13,347 nt of DNA from NCBI GenBank assembly GCA_027596195.1, contig JADGJG010000730.1, forward strand, positions 1 through 13,347. Reading direction: 5' to 3'. Shown here one piece after another: positions 1 to 6,957 of the stretch (the first letter of the stretch is position 1; every line of letters starts with the position of its first letter). This DNA is from Podochytrium sp. JEL0797. Taxonomy: Eukaryota; Chytridiomycota; Chytridiomycetes; Chytridiales; Chytriomycetaceae. A model generated the notes under the pieces. The model did no database searches. It was not told the DNA's origin and saw only the letters and a program-made list of their open reading frames with translations. Position numbers and translations under genes: made by a program.

Positions 1-1
1 C

Positions 2-289
2 CCATGCCCGATCCCCGGCCAATCCTTCTCCATCACTGACTCCACCTGCAAATGCACCCCCACCACCGTCTACATGCCCTCCCACCGAAAATGCGTGCCT
101 CCATCTCAAGCCTGTCCCGCGGGATCGCGATACGGAACGGATGTGTGGGGACAGACTGGATGCATGCGCGTGTGTGGCAACAATTCGGGGCAGAAGTGGT
201 CGATTGGGGAAAGGCGGTGTGAATGTGTGGGTGGGTTGGTTTGGAACCCGAAGGTGGGTCGATGTTTGCATCTGGGGCGGGGGGAGTGA
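2..289 (+). CDS. 3' end of a cysteine-rich protein, probably secreted (partial)
   Basis: The reading frame is open from base 2 to a TGA at 287-289, giving the last 95 residues of a protein whose start is outside the window. The ATG at 74 is internal: the frame continues upstream of it with the same composition. Ten cysteines fall in 95 residues, many in the pattern Cys-x-Cys or Trp-(x)n-Cys (for example ERRCECVGG, then VWNPKVGRC). This suggests small disulfide-bonded modules like those of secreted or wall-associated fungal proteins. No catalytic motif and no transmembrane segment is visible. It converges on the finger gene that ends at 697. I do not recognise the family, and a function should not be assigned. 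Coding status rests on the cysteine pattern and the open frame only. Confidence 0.6.
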   Translation, partial: PCPIPGQSFSITDSTCKCTPTTVYMPSHRKCVPPSQACPAGSRYGTDVWGQTGCMRVCGNNSGQKWSIGERRCECVGGLVWNPKVGRCLHLGRGE

Positions 290-311
290 ACGGGCAGTCG
301 AATGGATTTTA

Positions 312-341
312 GGCTTGTGTGTGGCTTGTGTGTGGCTTGTG
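312..341. repeat. 11-bp tandem repeat, about 2.7 copies
   Basis: The unit GGCTTGTGTGT is at 312-322 and 323-333, and a partial copy (GGCTTGTG) follows at 334-341. It lies just after the stop codon of the + strand gene, so it is presumably in its 3' UTR. Confidence 0.8.
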
Positions 342-516
342 CGACAATTTGGGTCGTCTCACCGTTTTAAAAATGTATTATTACCTATATTCTATTTTTC
401 ATCTTTCGCAACCAACACTGAAGTAAAACGAGAATGGTGGAAGGCGCGATGCGAAGGCACGGCAGAATGGGAAATGAGATGGGGGCAAGAGAGAAGGCAC
501 TTCATCTTTCTTCGCG

Positions 517-522
517 TTTATT
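517..522 (-). terminator. Candidate poly(A) signal AATAAA of the finger gene 697-2108
   Basis: TTTATT on the + strand reads AATAAA on the - strand. It lies about 175 nt after the stop codon of the gene ending at 697. The short A/T-rich surroundings fit a 3' end. Confidence 0.5.
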
Positions 523-696
523 AGAGCAACAAAAACAAAAAAATAATTCTATCGCATGAGCCGTCAGCAAAAAAAACAAGAACGAAAAACACGCAAAACA
601 CAGACACCACAAGCAAAACAGCAAAACACTACGAACGCAAAACCACACTCCCCCAAATTAAATTCAAGCATTATGCAAAGAGACCCCATTCGCGTC

Positions 697-2108
697 TCAA
701 ACCTGTTGCTCCCCACCCCCCTGCTGCTGCTGCAAATACTCTCCCTGCTGATACCCCCCCTGTTCATACACCCCCTGCTCATACTCTCCCTGCTGATACT
801 CTTCCTGCTGCTGCTGCCCATCATACACAGCCTCCTGCCCATCCACACCCACAACCCCATACTCCTCCGCATACTGCAACCCCGAACCACCACCACCTGC
901 CGCCACAGAAGTCGCCGCATCATTCGCCCACAAATGATTCTCCAACGCCGGATCAATCGCTGGAGACGCCATCTGCTGCTGCGTCGCTCCACCGTTCGCG
1001 TGTTCGTACCCGCGCAAGGGGGTGTACACTCCCGGATGGCTCGCCGCCGCAAACTGCGTCTGCAACGCAGGGAGGTGGTGTTGCGACGCAACAGCGCCAT
1101 TGTGTCCAGTCATGGTCGAAAACGGGGGCATCTGGATCGGAAACGAGATGGTCGATGGACTCTCCACAACATGCGCGTTATTGCCGGAATGGGAACTGTA
1201 TTGAGACGATTGCGGGCCAGCTGCGGACCTCGGGTTCGACGGGTCCACCGAGGAATACGTTTGGTATTGAATCGATTGGGTGTACTGCTGCACGAGGCCG
1301 TTGGAGTCGTTGGAGGAGGTGGATCCGTATTGGAGGTCGGTGGGGTAGAAGGCGTTGGGGTTTGGGTTTGTGGCGTATTGCGGGGATTGGGTGAATGTTG
1401 GGCCGGCGGGCATGTTGTTGGGAGCGGCCGCGTACATGAATTGCTGTTGTTGGTGTTGCGAGGGGTGCATTTGCTGGTCTTGGAGTTGTTGGGGTTGGAA
1501 GTGGGGGGGCTGTTGCTGGGCCTGCTGGTGTTGGTGTTGAGGGGTGTTGGACGAGGAGGATCTCTGAGGTTTTGGTTTGACGGGAGCGGGACTGCCGCTG
1601 GAGGAGGTGTTGGGTTGGTTCTTGATGGGGCGGTCCGTTTGGTACTGCTTATAGTAGAGGCCTGAGTTTGATTAAAAATTAGCCAGTATCACCAAACTGA
1701 AAATTCTCCGAAAAACAACGAATTAAACTCACCACACGCATTGCACAGATTATTCTTGCGATCATGGGTCCTGCGCCACAAGGGCGTGGACGTGGCCTTG
1801 CAGTTGAAGCAGGTCAGGTTTCTGTTGTGTTCCCTGAGTTTCTTGCGCTCGGCCTTGGACAGCTGCTTCAACTGGACGGGATCCATGGTCAGGTACTGTT
1901 GCTGCTGCTCCTCGAGGGCCTTGGCCGACGAGATGCGGCGGCGGCGCGGCGGCGTGTCCTTGGGCGGGGCGTCTGCGGGCGGCGCGGGGTAGTGGTCGGA
2001 ACCATTGGGCGGAAACCCGGCGTGTGCGTACGACAGCGGGTAGTGGAACGAGAGCGGGGGGACGCTGTCGTAGGCGCCGTCGAGTTCTTGCGGCGTGGCG
2101 TAGCTCAT
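697..2108 (-). CDS. GATA-type zinc-finger protein 1 (446 aa, 2 exons)
   Basis: Predicted nuclear DNA-binding regulator. Exons are 2108-1733 and 1661-697; the 71-nt intron (GTGAGT...CTCAG, with CTAAT as a possible branch site) splits the Gly codon of CNACG. The spliced length of 1341 nt divides by three. An in-frame TGA seven codons upstream supports the ATG at 2108. The finger is at residues 100-125 (CFNC-x18-CNAC) with intact TPLWRR and the following GLYYKQY, the most canonical of the five. A basic stretch (LSKAERKKLREHNRN) directly precedes it. The tail keeps only RPIK of the usual basic segment. The long C-terminal half is rich in Gln, Asn, Ser and Tyr and looks like an activation or low-complexity region. 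It ends in degenerate Tyr-Gln-Gly pentapeptides (residues about 412-435). The target genes cannot be read from the sequence. Confidence 0.92.
733..804 (-). repeat. 15-bp tandem repeat coding Tyr-x-Gln-Gly-x pentapeptides
   Basis: Near the C-terminus of the first finger protein about five degenerate 15-nt units encode EEYQQ, GEYEQ, GVYEQ, GGYQQ and GEYL. A CAG run (four Gln) and GGG follow. Tyr and Gln are kept at fixed spacing while the other positions vary, so the repeat is maintained at the protein level or is recent. Confidence 0.8.
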
Positions 2109-2409
2109 GTGACTAGGGGAGGGTGATCAGGAGGAGCGGGAGATGCAGCAAGAGAGAGATGCACCCACTGGGAGATGTGATGGGGGGAGATGGCGAGGAG
2201 GAGATGCACACAGAAAAAATCAAAAAAAATGTGATTGCGCCGACTGGAAGGGCTGAGTTGCGGTCCCAGGCCCTTGCACGTTGCAAGTGATCATTGCATG
2301 GAAAATAAATATACCCGAGTGGAACCAGGGAGGAAGAGCATTCGCTCATTGAAGAACAAACATGGAACGAAATGGAGAAAAGGCCTTTTCTATTTCTAAT
2401 CAACTTTGT

Positions 2410-2415
2410 TTTATT
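2410..2415 (-). terminator. Candidate poly(A) signal AATAAA of finger gene 2
   Basis: AATAAA on the - strand, about 310 nt after the stop at 2726. It is the first perfect hexamer found downstream of that gene. The distance is longer than for the other genes here, so a non-canonical nearer site is possible. Confidence 0.35.
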
Positions 2416-2543
2416 CCCCCTCCTTGGTTGCCTGCTCTTGATTGTTTGCTTGTTTGGGTTCGTTTTGTAGGTTGCTTTCGAATTCAGTGAAGGCGAGTGG
2501 TCAGTTTGGCAAACTCCCGCCATCACTTGATGCCACCAAAGCT

Positions 2544-2551
2544 GCCAAGCA
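2544..2551 (+). promoter_or_regulatory. Shared octamer GCCAAGCA upstream of finger gene 1
   Basis: The octamer lies about 440 bp before the ATG at 2108 and is preceded by GCCACC. The same octamer in the same orientation is found before three other finger genes. It contains GCCAAG, the core bound by fungal PacC/Rim101 factors. Function is inferred. Confidence 0.3.
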
Positions 2552-2725
2552 CCACCGTTTGAGAATAAGCAAATAGAGGATAGGAATAACAGAGGAACGC
2601 AACCAAACAACACGGGCTAGTCGCGCCAAGTTTCCTTCCTTCCTTCTTTTCCAATAACTTATTCTATTAAGTTGGTGCATGACCAGAAGTCTACAACAAT
2701 TGAATAAAGAAACCAAACGGGCCCA

Positions 2726-3577
2726 TCACAACCCACCTATCGCCACTTCCACTGCATCCTCCACCCCCACCCCCACCTGCACCCCCACCCCCACCCTCCT
2801 CACCCCATACTGCCGCCAATAAATCCCACAAGCATTACACACAATCTCCTTCTCTTCCCCCGTCGTCCTCCGCCACAACGGCGTCTGAGTCGTGCCACAG
2901 TGTTGACACGTCAACCCGCGCGAAGCTTCCCGCCGTTTTTTACGGTCTCGTTCTTTTTCGCGTTTGAGTGCGGTTTCGGGGGAGAGTGGGGGTGGGTTTT
3001 TGGGCGGGCGGCGGTGGTGGGGGGTTGTGGTGATGGGTTTTGGGCGTGCTTTTTTGGAGGGGAGTGGTGCACGAGCGGCTGTAGAATCTTTCGGAAGTGC
3101 AGGAGATGCGGTAGAAGCAACAACAGGCGGAACGAAAAGTTGGTGCTGGTGGTGTGTGGTTGGCAGGAAATGCCCGTTGTTGGGTGGAGCACGCACAAAT
3201 TCGGAATGCATCGCGGCGGGCGCAATCTCTTGATGAGAGGAGAGGGGGTACTGATATCGATTTGTCGCCACGGGAAGGGGCGGGACAAACAACTGCGGGG
3301 TCATGTCGGGTTGACTGGTGGGTGTGAGTGGAGGATGCGCGAGGGAGTTGTCGAATGCGAACTGTTGCGTCATCGACAATGGCATCATGTGATCATAGAA
3401 TGGGAGAGGTTGCATGGCTTGGAACATCATGTGTTGGTGCTGGGAAGATGTGGCAAGATACGGATCCATGGGTTGAGGTGGTTGGGTGGTGTTGGGAGTC
3501 GGAGGGAAACTCGATGCTAGGAATTGGTCAAAAGATTGCGCCTCTTCTGCAGTAGTAGGGTTCGGATGTTGTGCCAT
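2726..3577 (-). CDS. GATA-type zinc-finger protein 2, intronless and C-terminally short (283 aa)
   Basis: Predicted nuclear DNA-binding regulator, coded by one exon. An in-frame TGA at 3595-3593 supports the ATG at 3577. The N-terminal 150 residues are rich in Pro, Gln, His and Met and include SFDQFLASSF, a possible acidic-hydrophobic activation patch. A Lys/Arg-rich stretch (about 212-220, KREKERDRKKRRE) precedes the finger at 224-250 (CQHC-x19-CNAC). TPLWRR is intact, but the loop is 19 residues against 18 in the four relatives. The next segment is GIYWRQY, with Ile for the usual Leu. Only about 33 residues follow, made largely of Val-Gly coded by GTGGGG repeats. The relatives have an intron at the CNACG Gly codon; here the frame runs through it. 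A downstream intron starting with GTGAGG at 2803 is conceivable but gives no better protein. The true C-terminus is therefore the least certain part. Confidence 0.85.
   Translation of the reverse strand: MAQHPNPTTAEEAQSFDQFLASSFPPTPNTTQPPQPMDPYLATSSQHQHMMFQAMQPLPFYDHMMPLSMTQQFAFDNSLAHPPLTPTSQPDMTPQLFVPPLPVATNRYQYPLSSHQEIAPAAMHSEFVRAPPNNGHFLPTTHHQHQLFVPPVVASTASPALPKDSTAARAPLPSKKARPKPITTTPHHRRPPKNPPPLSPETALKREKERDRKKRREASRGLTCQHCGTTQTPLWRRTTGEEKEIVCNACGIYWRQYGVRRVGVGVQVGVGVEDAVEVAIGGL
2761..2806 (-). repeat. G-rich simple repeat in the coding strand, possible G-quadruplex
   Basis: On the - strand six G tracts of 3-5 bases are separated by one to a few bases (GGGGTGAGGAGGGTGGGGG and onward). 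It codes the Val-Gly tail of finger protein 2 just before its stop. The pattern fits the usual G3+N1-7 quadruplex rule; whether it folds is not shown. Confidence 0.6.
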
Positions 3578-3935
3578 TTCATGTATAACTGTTCAAAGTT
3601 CACGCAGCCTCGAAAGGAAATTCGCTGGAAATTTCATTTGAACCTTGGAGGTGCCTTTGTCAATATCAATTCCCCGATCACAGGGTTTGACTTTTGCACC
3701 ACACGCGCGCACAACTGCAAGTTTTAAACGAGCATTTCTGTTGATGGGAAACGAAAATAAATTTATAATTTGATATCGAGACCTCCCCTTTTACAATCAA
3801 GAAATAATACAAAACGGAATCAAAAAGAATAATCAGGAAAGTTTTTATTTATAGAATTATACAATTTGTGAACGCCCACGCACACACGATAGATCAGCAA
3901 AAAAAAGAATAGAACCAAAAATTAATACCCCCCAT
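3578..3935 (-). promoter_or_regulatory. Upstream region of finger gene 2 and 3' region of finger gene 3
   Basis: A 358-bp, A/T-rich gap. It contains the poly(A) signal of the gene ending at 3936 (3844-3849), a GATATC at about 3772 and a pyrimidine-purine mix near the ATG at 3577. Unlike the other four gene starts, it has no GCCAAGC element. No ORF with recognisable content was seen. Confidence 0.45.
3844..3849 (-). terminator. Candidate poly(A) signal AATAAA of finger gene 3
   Basis: AATAAA on the - strand within an A/T-rich block, about 87 nt after the stop at 3936. The distance is typical for a short fungal 3' UTR. Confidence 0.6.
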
Positions 3936-5019
3936 CTAATCCGTCTCATCTCCAAAATAGCAATAATCCTCCAACACACCCTGGTCTCCCCCATCCAAGG
4001 ACCCCCAAACCGCATCCGACGATAAACTGTCCACCGCGCTGAGCGGCACGTAATCTGCACCCAAAGGAGGCGAAGGTATCATGGGGTAACTCCCTGCCGA
4101 AGCTGAAGCCATAAACGGCGTTTCGTTCGAGTACATCAACGACGCGAGGAACGCGTTCATGAACTCGTCTTCTTCGGCGGGAGAGGGTGGCGCTGAAATA
4201 GGTGCGGCGAAATAGTGCTGCGGGGTCGGTGCGATTTCAGCCGCAGAGGAAGGGATGCTCATAAAGCTGTTTGGCGGCAGGGTGATCGATTTGGGAGAGG
4301 TTGCCGGGGTTGAGACGGAGGTTGATTTTGTGGGGAATTTTGCGAGGTGGGATTGGATGGAGAAGGCGGTTGGTTCTGGTTGGGAAAGCATTTTGGCAGC
4401 GGGAATGGATTTTCGTTTGTTGTATTTGAGAAAGTAGAGGCCTGTTTTTGTTTATTTTGATTAATATTAGTAAGTGTGAGGTCATTACGTAAGTAAGAAA
4501 AACAAAAGATAAATTACCACACGCGTTGCAGACAATTCTCAACTTGTCCTCGCTCCTCCTCCACAGCGGAGTGATTCTCGTTCCGCAGTCGTGACACTCG
4601 AGGTTCCTGGCGTGGGCACGCAGCCGCTTCTGGTCTGCCTTTGACAGCGGTTTGTTTTCCTCTGCGGCGGCGCGCGTGGCGACGAGTTTGGCGATTGCCT
4701 TGAGCGACTTTGAAGACGCGGTGCGGTGTTTGCGGTTGTTGAGTTGGTGGTGGTGGTGGTGTTGTTGTTGCTGTTCAACCGAAGAGGGCGTCCCAAGGGG
4801 TGGCAGCGTGAAAAGCCCCGACGGCCCCAGTTCAAAGTCGCCCAGCACCGCGTGGCCAACCGGAAGCGTTGCGCAAAACGGCAACGGCAGCGACGAGCAA
4901 ACACCATCCGACGGCATCGTCATTCCGCCAAACTCAAACCCACCACAGGGATTCGACCCAACCCGCGAGTTGTCAAACATGGAACCGCTCATGAACGTCA
5001 GATCATCGAAAGAAGGCAT
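3936..5019 (-). CDS. GATA-type zinc-finger protein 3 (335 aa, 2 exons)
   Basis: Predicted nuclear DNA-binding regulator. Exons are 5019-4518 and 4441-3936 (1008 nt, divisible by three). The 76-nt intron (GTAATT...ACAG, branch-like TACTAAT) again splits the Gly codon of CNACG. An in-frame TAG 12 codons upstream supports the ATG at 5019. The finger is at residues 142-167 (CHDC-x18-CNAC) with TPLWRR intact, then GLYFLKYNKRK. The basic extension before it (LSKADQKRLRAHARN) closely matches finger protein 1. A Gln4-His5 run lies at about 83-91. The C-terminal half is Ser/Pro-rich and ends acidic, with EDEFMNAFLASL and a terminal Gly-Asp-Glu-Thr-Asp, a plausible activation region. Its intron has no in-frame stop, so a retained intron would still be read on, with a shifted C-terminus. 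The canonical spliced form is preferred because it restores GLYF and matches its paralogs. Confidence 0.92.
4739..4773 (-). repeat. CAA/CAG and CAC/CAT runs coding Gln4-His5
   Basis: Short triplet-repeat run inside exon 1 of finger gene 3. On the + strand it reads as GTGGTGG followed by TTGTTGTTG. It explains an antisense frame full of Val and Leu. Triplet runs like this often vary in length between strains. Confidence 0.6.
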
Positions 5020-5335
5020 CGTCGGTTGAGTTTGAGGTGTATTTTGAATGTGGCTCTAGGCGGAACGACGGAATTTATCCCGCCAAAAAGTTTTCGACAA
5101 AGAACCCTGCTTTTTGAAGAAGCCACCCAAGAAAAAGAGGGAGGAGATTGCGTTTTCCACGTGCCGGTTGATACGGTGGCGCACCCCTACGCCAGAATCT
5201 TTTGGGCCCGAGTTGCTCCCTTTGATCCCTTGCTCTCACCTAATCAACAATCACGCAACATGAACCAGAATTATCCTCACGGGGAATCACAAATGAAAAA
5301 TGAACTGCGGGTGGCTGCCACAGAATGACAAATCA

Positions 5336-5343
5336 GCCAAGCA
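5336..5343 (+). promoter_or_regulatory. Shared octamer GCCAAGCA upstream of finger gene 3
   Basis: Same octamer and orientation as before finger genes 1, 4 and 5. A GCCAC lies about 20 bp to its left. PacC-like core; function inferred. Confidence 0.3.
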
Positions 5344-5567
5344 CTTCACCAACTTCCCAACTCAATATTAAAATGATGGGGAGCCGAATGGGGGCCGTAA
5401 ACTTTCACTTTCTTTTCACTCGTCCATTTTGAGTGCCTGCTTAAAAAACGCCTTCCGCTTAAGTCCAAGCGGCATTTTATTGCTCTCATCCGAAATTGGT
5501 TGTAAAAAACTCAAAAATATAACTACTCAGGACACCCGCGTTAATTTAAGGGATTCAACATATTCTA

Positions 5568-5577
5568 TTTATTTATT
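5568..5577 (-). terminator. Overlapping poly(A) signals AATAAATAAA of finger gene 4
   Basis: Two overlapping AATAAA hexamers on the - strand, about 70 nt after the stop at 5646. Confidence 0.6.
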
Positions 5578-5645
5578 GTACAGCCAAAAGACACTTTCCT
5601 ACAACCTCACTTATTTTCTTCACTCAACCCCTACTCTTGAGAACC

Positions 5646-6629
5646 TTAAAACCAACTCGTTTGATCCGCCGCGGGGATCATGGAGGGCTGCTGGTGCTGC
5701 AACATCCATGATGGAGGAGATTCAACAAAAAACGCGGATCCTCCGTATGGAGACATGGAGAAAGGGAGGAATTGGTCTTGTTGCAGCAACTGTGGATGCG
5801 TTTCGAATTGGAGAGAGTGTAGCAAAGTCAGTTCTTGGTGGGTGTAGTCTGGGATTTTGAGGTGGGTGGAAGGTGGAGAAGGGGACAGATGAATCGAGTT
5901 CTGGTAAGGCGTGGCGGGGGAATGGTGGAACGTTGTGGCGGGGGAGATGGGAAGGGGTGGTGACTGCTGTTGTTTCGTTGGGAACACCGTGACAACCAGT
6001 GGAGCGGCCGGCTGACTCTGGCCTTTCTTTCCGCCATGTTTCTTGAGAAACAGGCCTGTCATTGGAGTTGTAATGGATGAGTGTTTGCAATTGGAGAAAA
6101 GCCCTCAACGCCACCAAAACTCACCACAAGCATTACACAACGAATTCAACTTATCCGCCGTCCGTCTCCAAAACACGCTCGTGGTACACCCGCAATCGAA
6201 ACACACGAGGTTCTTGTTGGCCTCGCGGACTCGTTTGCGGTCCGCTTTAGCTCGGCGTTGGAGCACTGCCTCTTGCTGCTCGCGGGATAGTGTTGATACT
6301 GTTCTGCGACGGGCGGTTGTGGTGGTTGTGGTGCGGCGTTTTCGGGTTATTACTAAGGGGGGTGGCGCGTTGGGGGCCGGGAGGGATGGCGGAACGATCG
6401 GAGCGGCGCTTGCATTCGAGACGATGGGGTGTGGAAGAGACTGGGTTCCTAGAGTCATCATGTGGGTCCCAACCGGTATGCGATTAGACGAGGAGTGGAG
6501 GAGCCAGTCGGTCATCAAATCAGGGCGCTCCTCGATCGGCAGGAGGCCAGCGCAAGAGGAGGACTCGGAATGCGCTCCGATTGCGTAGAAGCAACCAGCA
6601 GCAGCGTCCAGAGGATTCAGAAAGTGCAT
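5646..6629 (-). CDS. GATA-type zinc-finger protein 4 with FWRR finger (304 aa, 2 exons)
   Basis: Predicted nuclear regulator. Exons are 6629-6125 and 6055-5646 (915 nt, divisible by three). The 69-nt intron (GTGAGT...GACAG) splits the Gly codon of CNACG as in its paralogs. An in-frame TGA directly before the ATG fixes the start. The finger is at residues 143-168 (CFDC-x18-CNAC), but TPLWRR is replaced by SVFWRR. Phe153 thus stands where GATA factors have the Leu that contacts DNA bases. The tail is GLFLKKHGGKK, close to finger protein 5. Before the finger there is a basic stretch (about 110-142: Thr run, ARRR, then RRAKADRKRVREANKN). The C-terminus is Pro/Ser/Gln-rich with several Phe and Trp residues, which fits an activation region. 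The four zinc ligands are intact, so it is probably folded. Binding to GATA itself is uncertain. Confidence 0.9.
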
Positions 6630-6785
6630 TCAAAGCGAGCGGGGTGAGCGAGAAAAAAAATTAGCGGGCTTGTTTGCGTCTTCAACCCTCGTTCGTCGTT
6701 CGTTCGTTTGATCACAAAAAATCCGATTTGGAAGATTAAAAAAATCGTCTGTGTGGCTCGTTGATGACACACCACTGGTGGCGGA

Positions 6786-6793
6786 GCCAAGCA
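6786..6793 (+). promoter_or_regulatory. Shared octamer GCCAAGCA upstream of finger gene 4
   Basis: About 157 bp before the ATG at 6629, directly after the CCACTGGTGG element. Same orientation as in the other three copies. Confidence 0.3.
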
Positions 6794-6820
6794 GGACCCC
6801 TACAACTATTCTCTAAGAAA

Positions 6821-6826
6821 TGATAA
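6821..6826 (+). promoter_or_regulatory. TGATAA, possible GATA-factor site
   Basis: Matches the HGATAR consensus of fungal GATA factors, about 190 bp before finger gene 4. A single hexamer can occur by chance; it is of interest only because of the neighbouring GATA-type genes. Confidence 0.25.
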
Positions 6827-6957
6827 TATATTCCACGTACACACACAACACATATAAAAACAAAAGGAGAGAATGATTCCAGCACCCACACCCCTCGCAG
6901 CTCATCAAAAGAAGGAAAAGAACAGGAGAACTGCCAAAAGAATCATCACATACAATT

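Larger units (their letters stand above)
290..696. other. Convergent intergenic region
   Basis: This is the shared 3' space between the + strand cysteine-rich gene and the - strand finger gene ending at 697. It holds an 11-bp tandem repeat near its left end and an AATAAA on the - strand (517-522). The right part, about 527-660, is A-rich on the + strand. No conserved ORF is evident. The frames that cross it are either antisense to the finger gene or show no domain. Confidence 0.6.
2109..2725 (-). promoter_or_regulatory. Upstream region of finger gene 1 and 3' region of finger gene 2
   Basis: This 617-bp gap holds the 3' UTR of the gene ending at 2726 and the promoter and leader of the gene starting at 2108. 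On the - strand the leader (about 2110-2215) is pyrimidine-rich, with repeated GCATCTC motifs (TGCATCTC at 2140-2147, 2156-2163 and 2201-2208). A TATATTTATTTT element is at about 2303-2314, roughly 200 bp before the ATG. The inverted repeat CTTGCA-CGT-TGCAAG is at 2273-2287. GCCAAGCA (+ strand) is at 2544-2551. No protein domain is seen in the frames crossing the region. Confidence 0.5.
5020..5645 (-). promoter_or_regulatory. Upstream region of finger gene 3 and 3' region of finger gene 4
   Basis: A 626-bp gap. Next to the finger gene 3 start it holds a CACGTG box (5158-5163) and a GGTTGATACGG stretch (about 5165-5175). GCCAAGCA is at 5336-5343, about 317 bp before the ATG. The left-reading 3' UTR of the gene ending at 5646 carries overlapping AATAAA signals at 5568-5577. 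Frames on the + strand across the region show no domain. Confidence 0.5.
6630..6957 (-). promoter_or_regulatory. Upstream region of finger gene 4 and 3' region of finger gene 5
   Basis: A 328-bp gap. It contains a GTTCGTCGTTCGTTCG microsatellite (about 6690), CCAC-TG-GTGG followed directly by GCCAAGCA (6786-6793), and a TGATAA, the fungal GATA-factor site, at 6821-6826. No perfect AATAAA was found for the gene ending at 6958. No coding content was seen. Confidence 0.5.

Noticed and set aside
74..289. Complete 71-residue gene starting at the ATG at 74
   Set aside because: The same frame is open back to base 2 with the same cysteine spacing, so the ATG is internal and the gene is truncated by the window edge.
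556..1665. 369-codon open frame on the + strand
   Set aside because: It lies entirely antisense to the 3' region and exon 2 of finger gene 1. Its Leu/Arg runs are the reverse complement of CAG-type Gln codons, and it has no domain.
2900..3520. 206-codon open frame on the + strand
   Set aside because: It is a shadow of the intronless finger gene on the other strand. The composition is erratic and no motif is seen.
4237..5019. Single-exon reading of finger gene 3 through its intron
   Set aside because: The read-through loses the GLYF segment conserved in its paralogs, and the GT-AG splice restores it. Kept only as a possible isoform.
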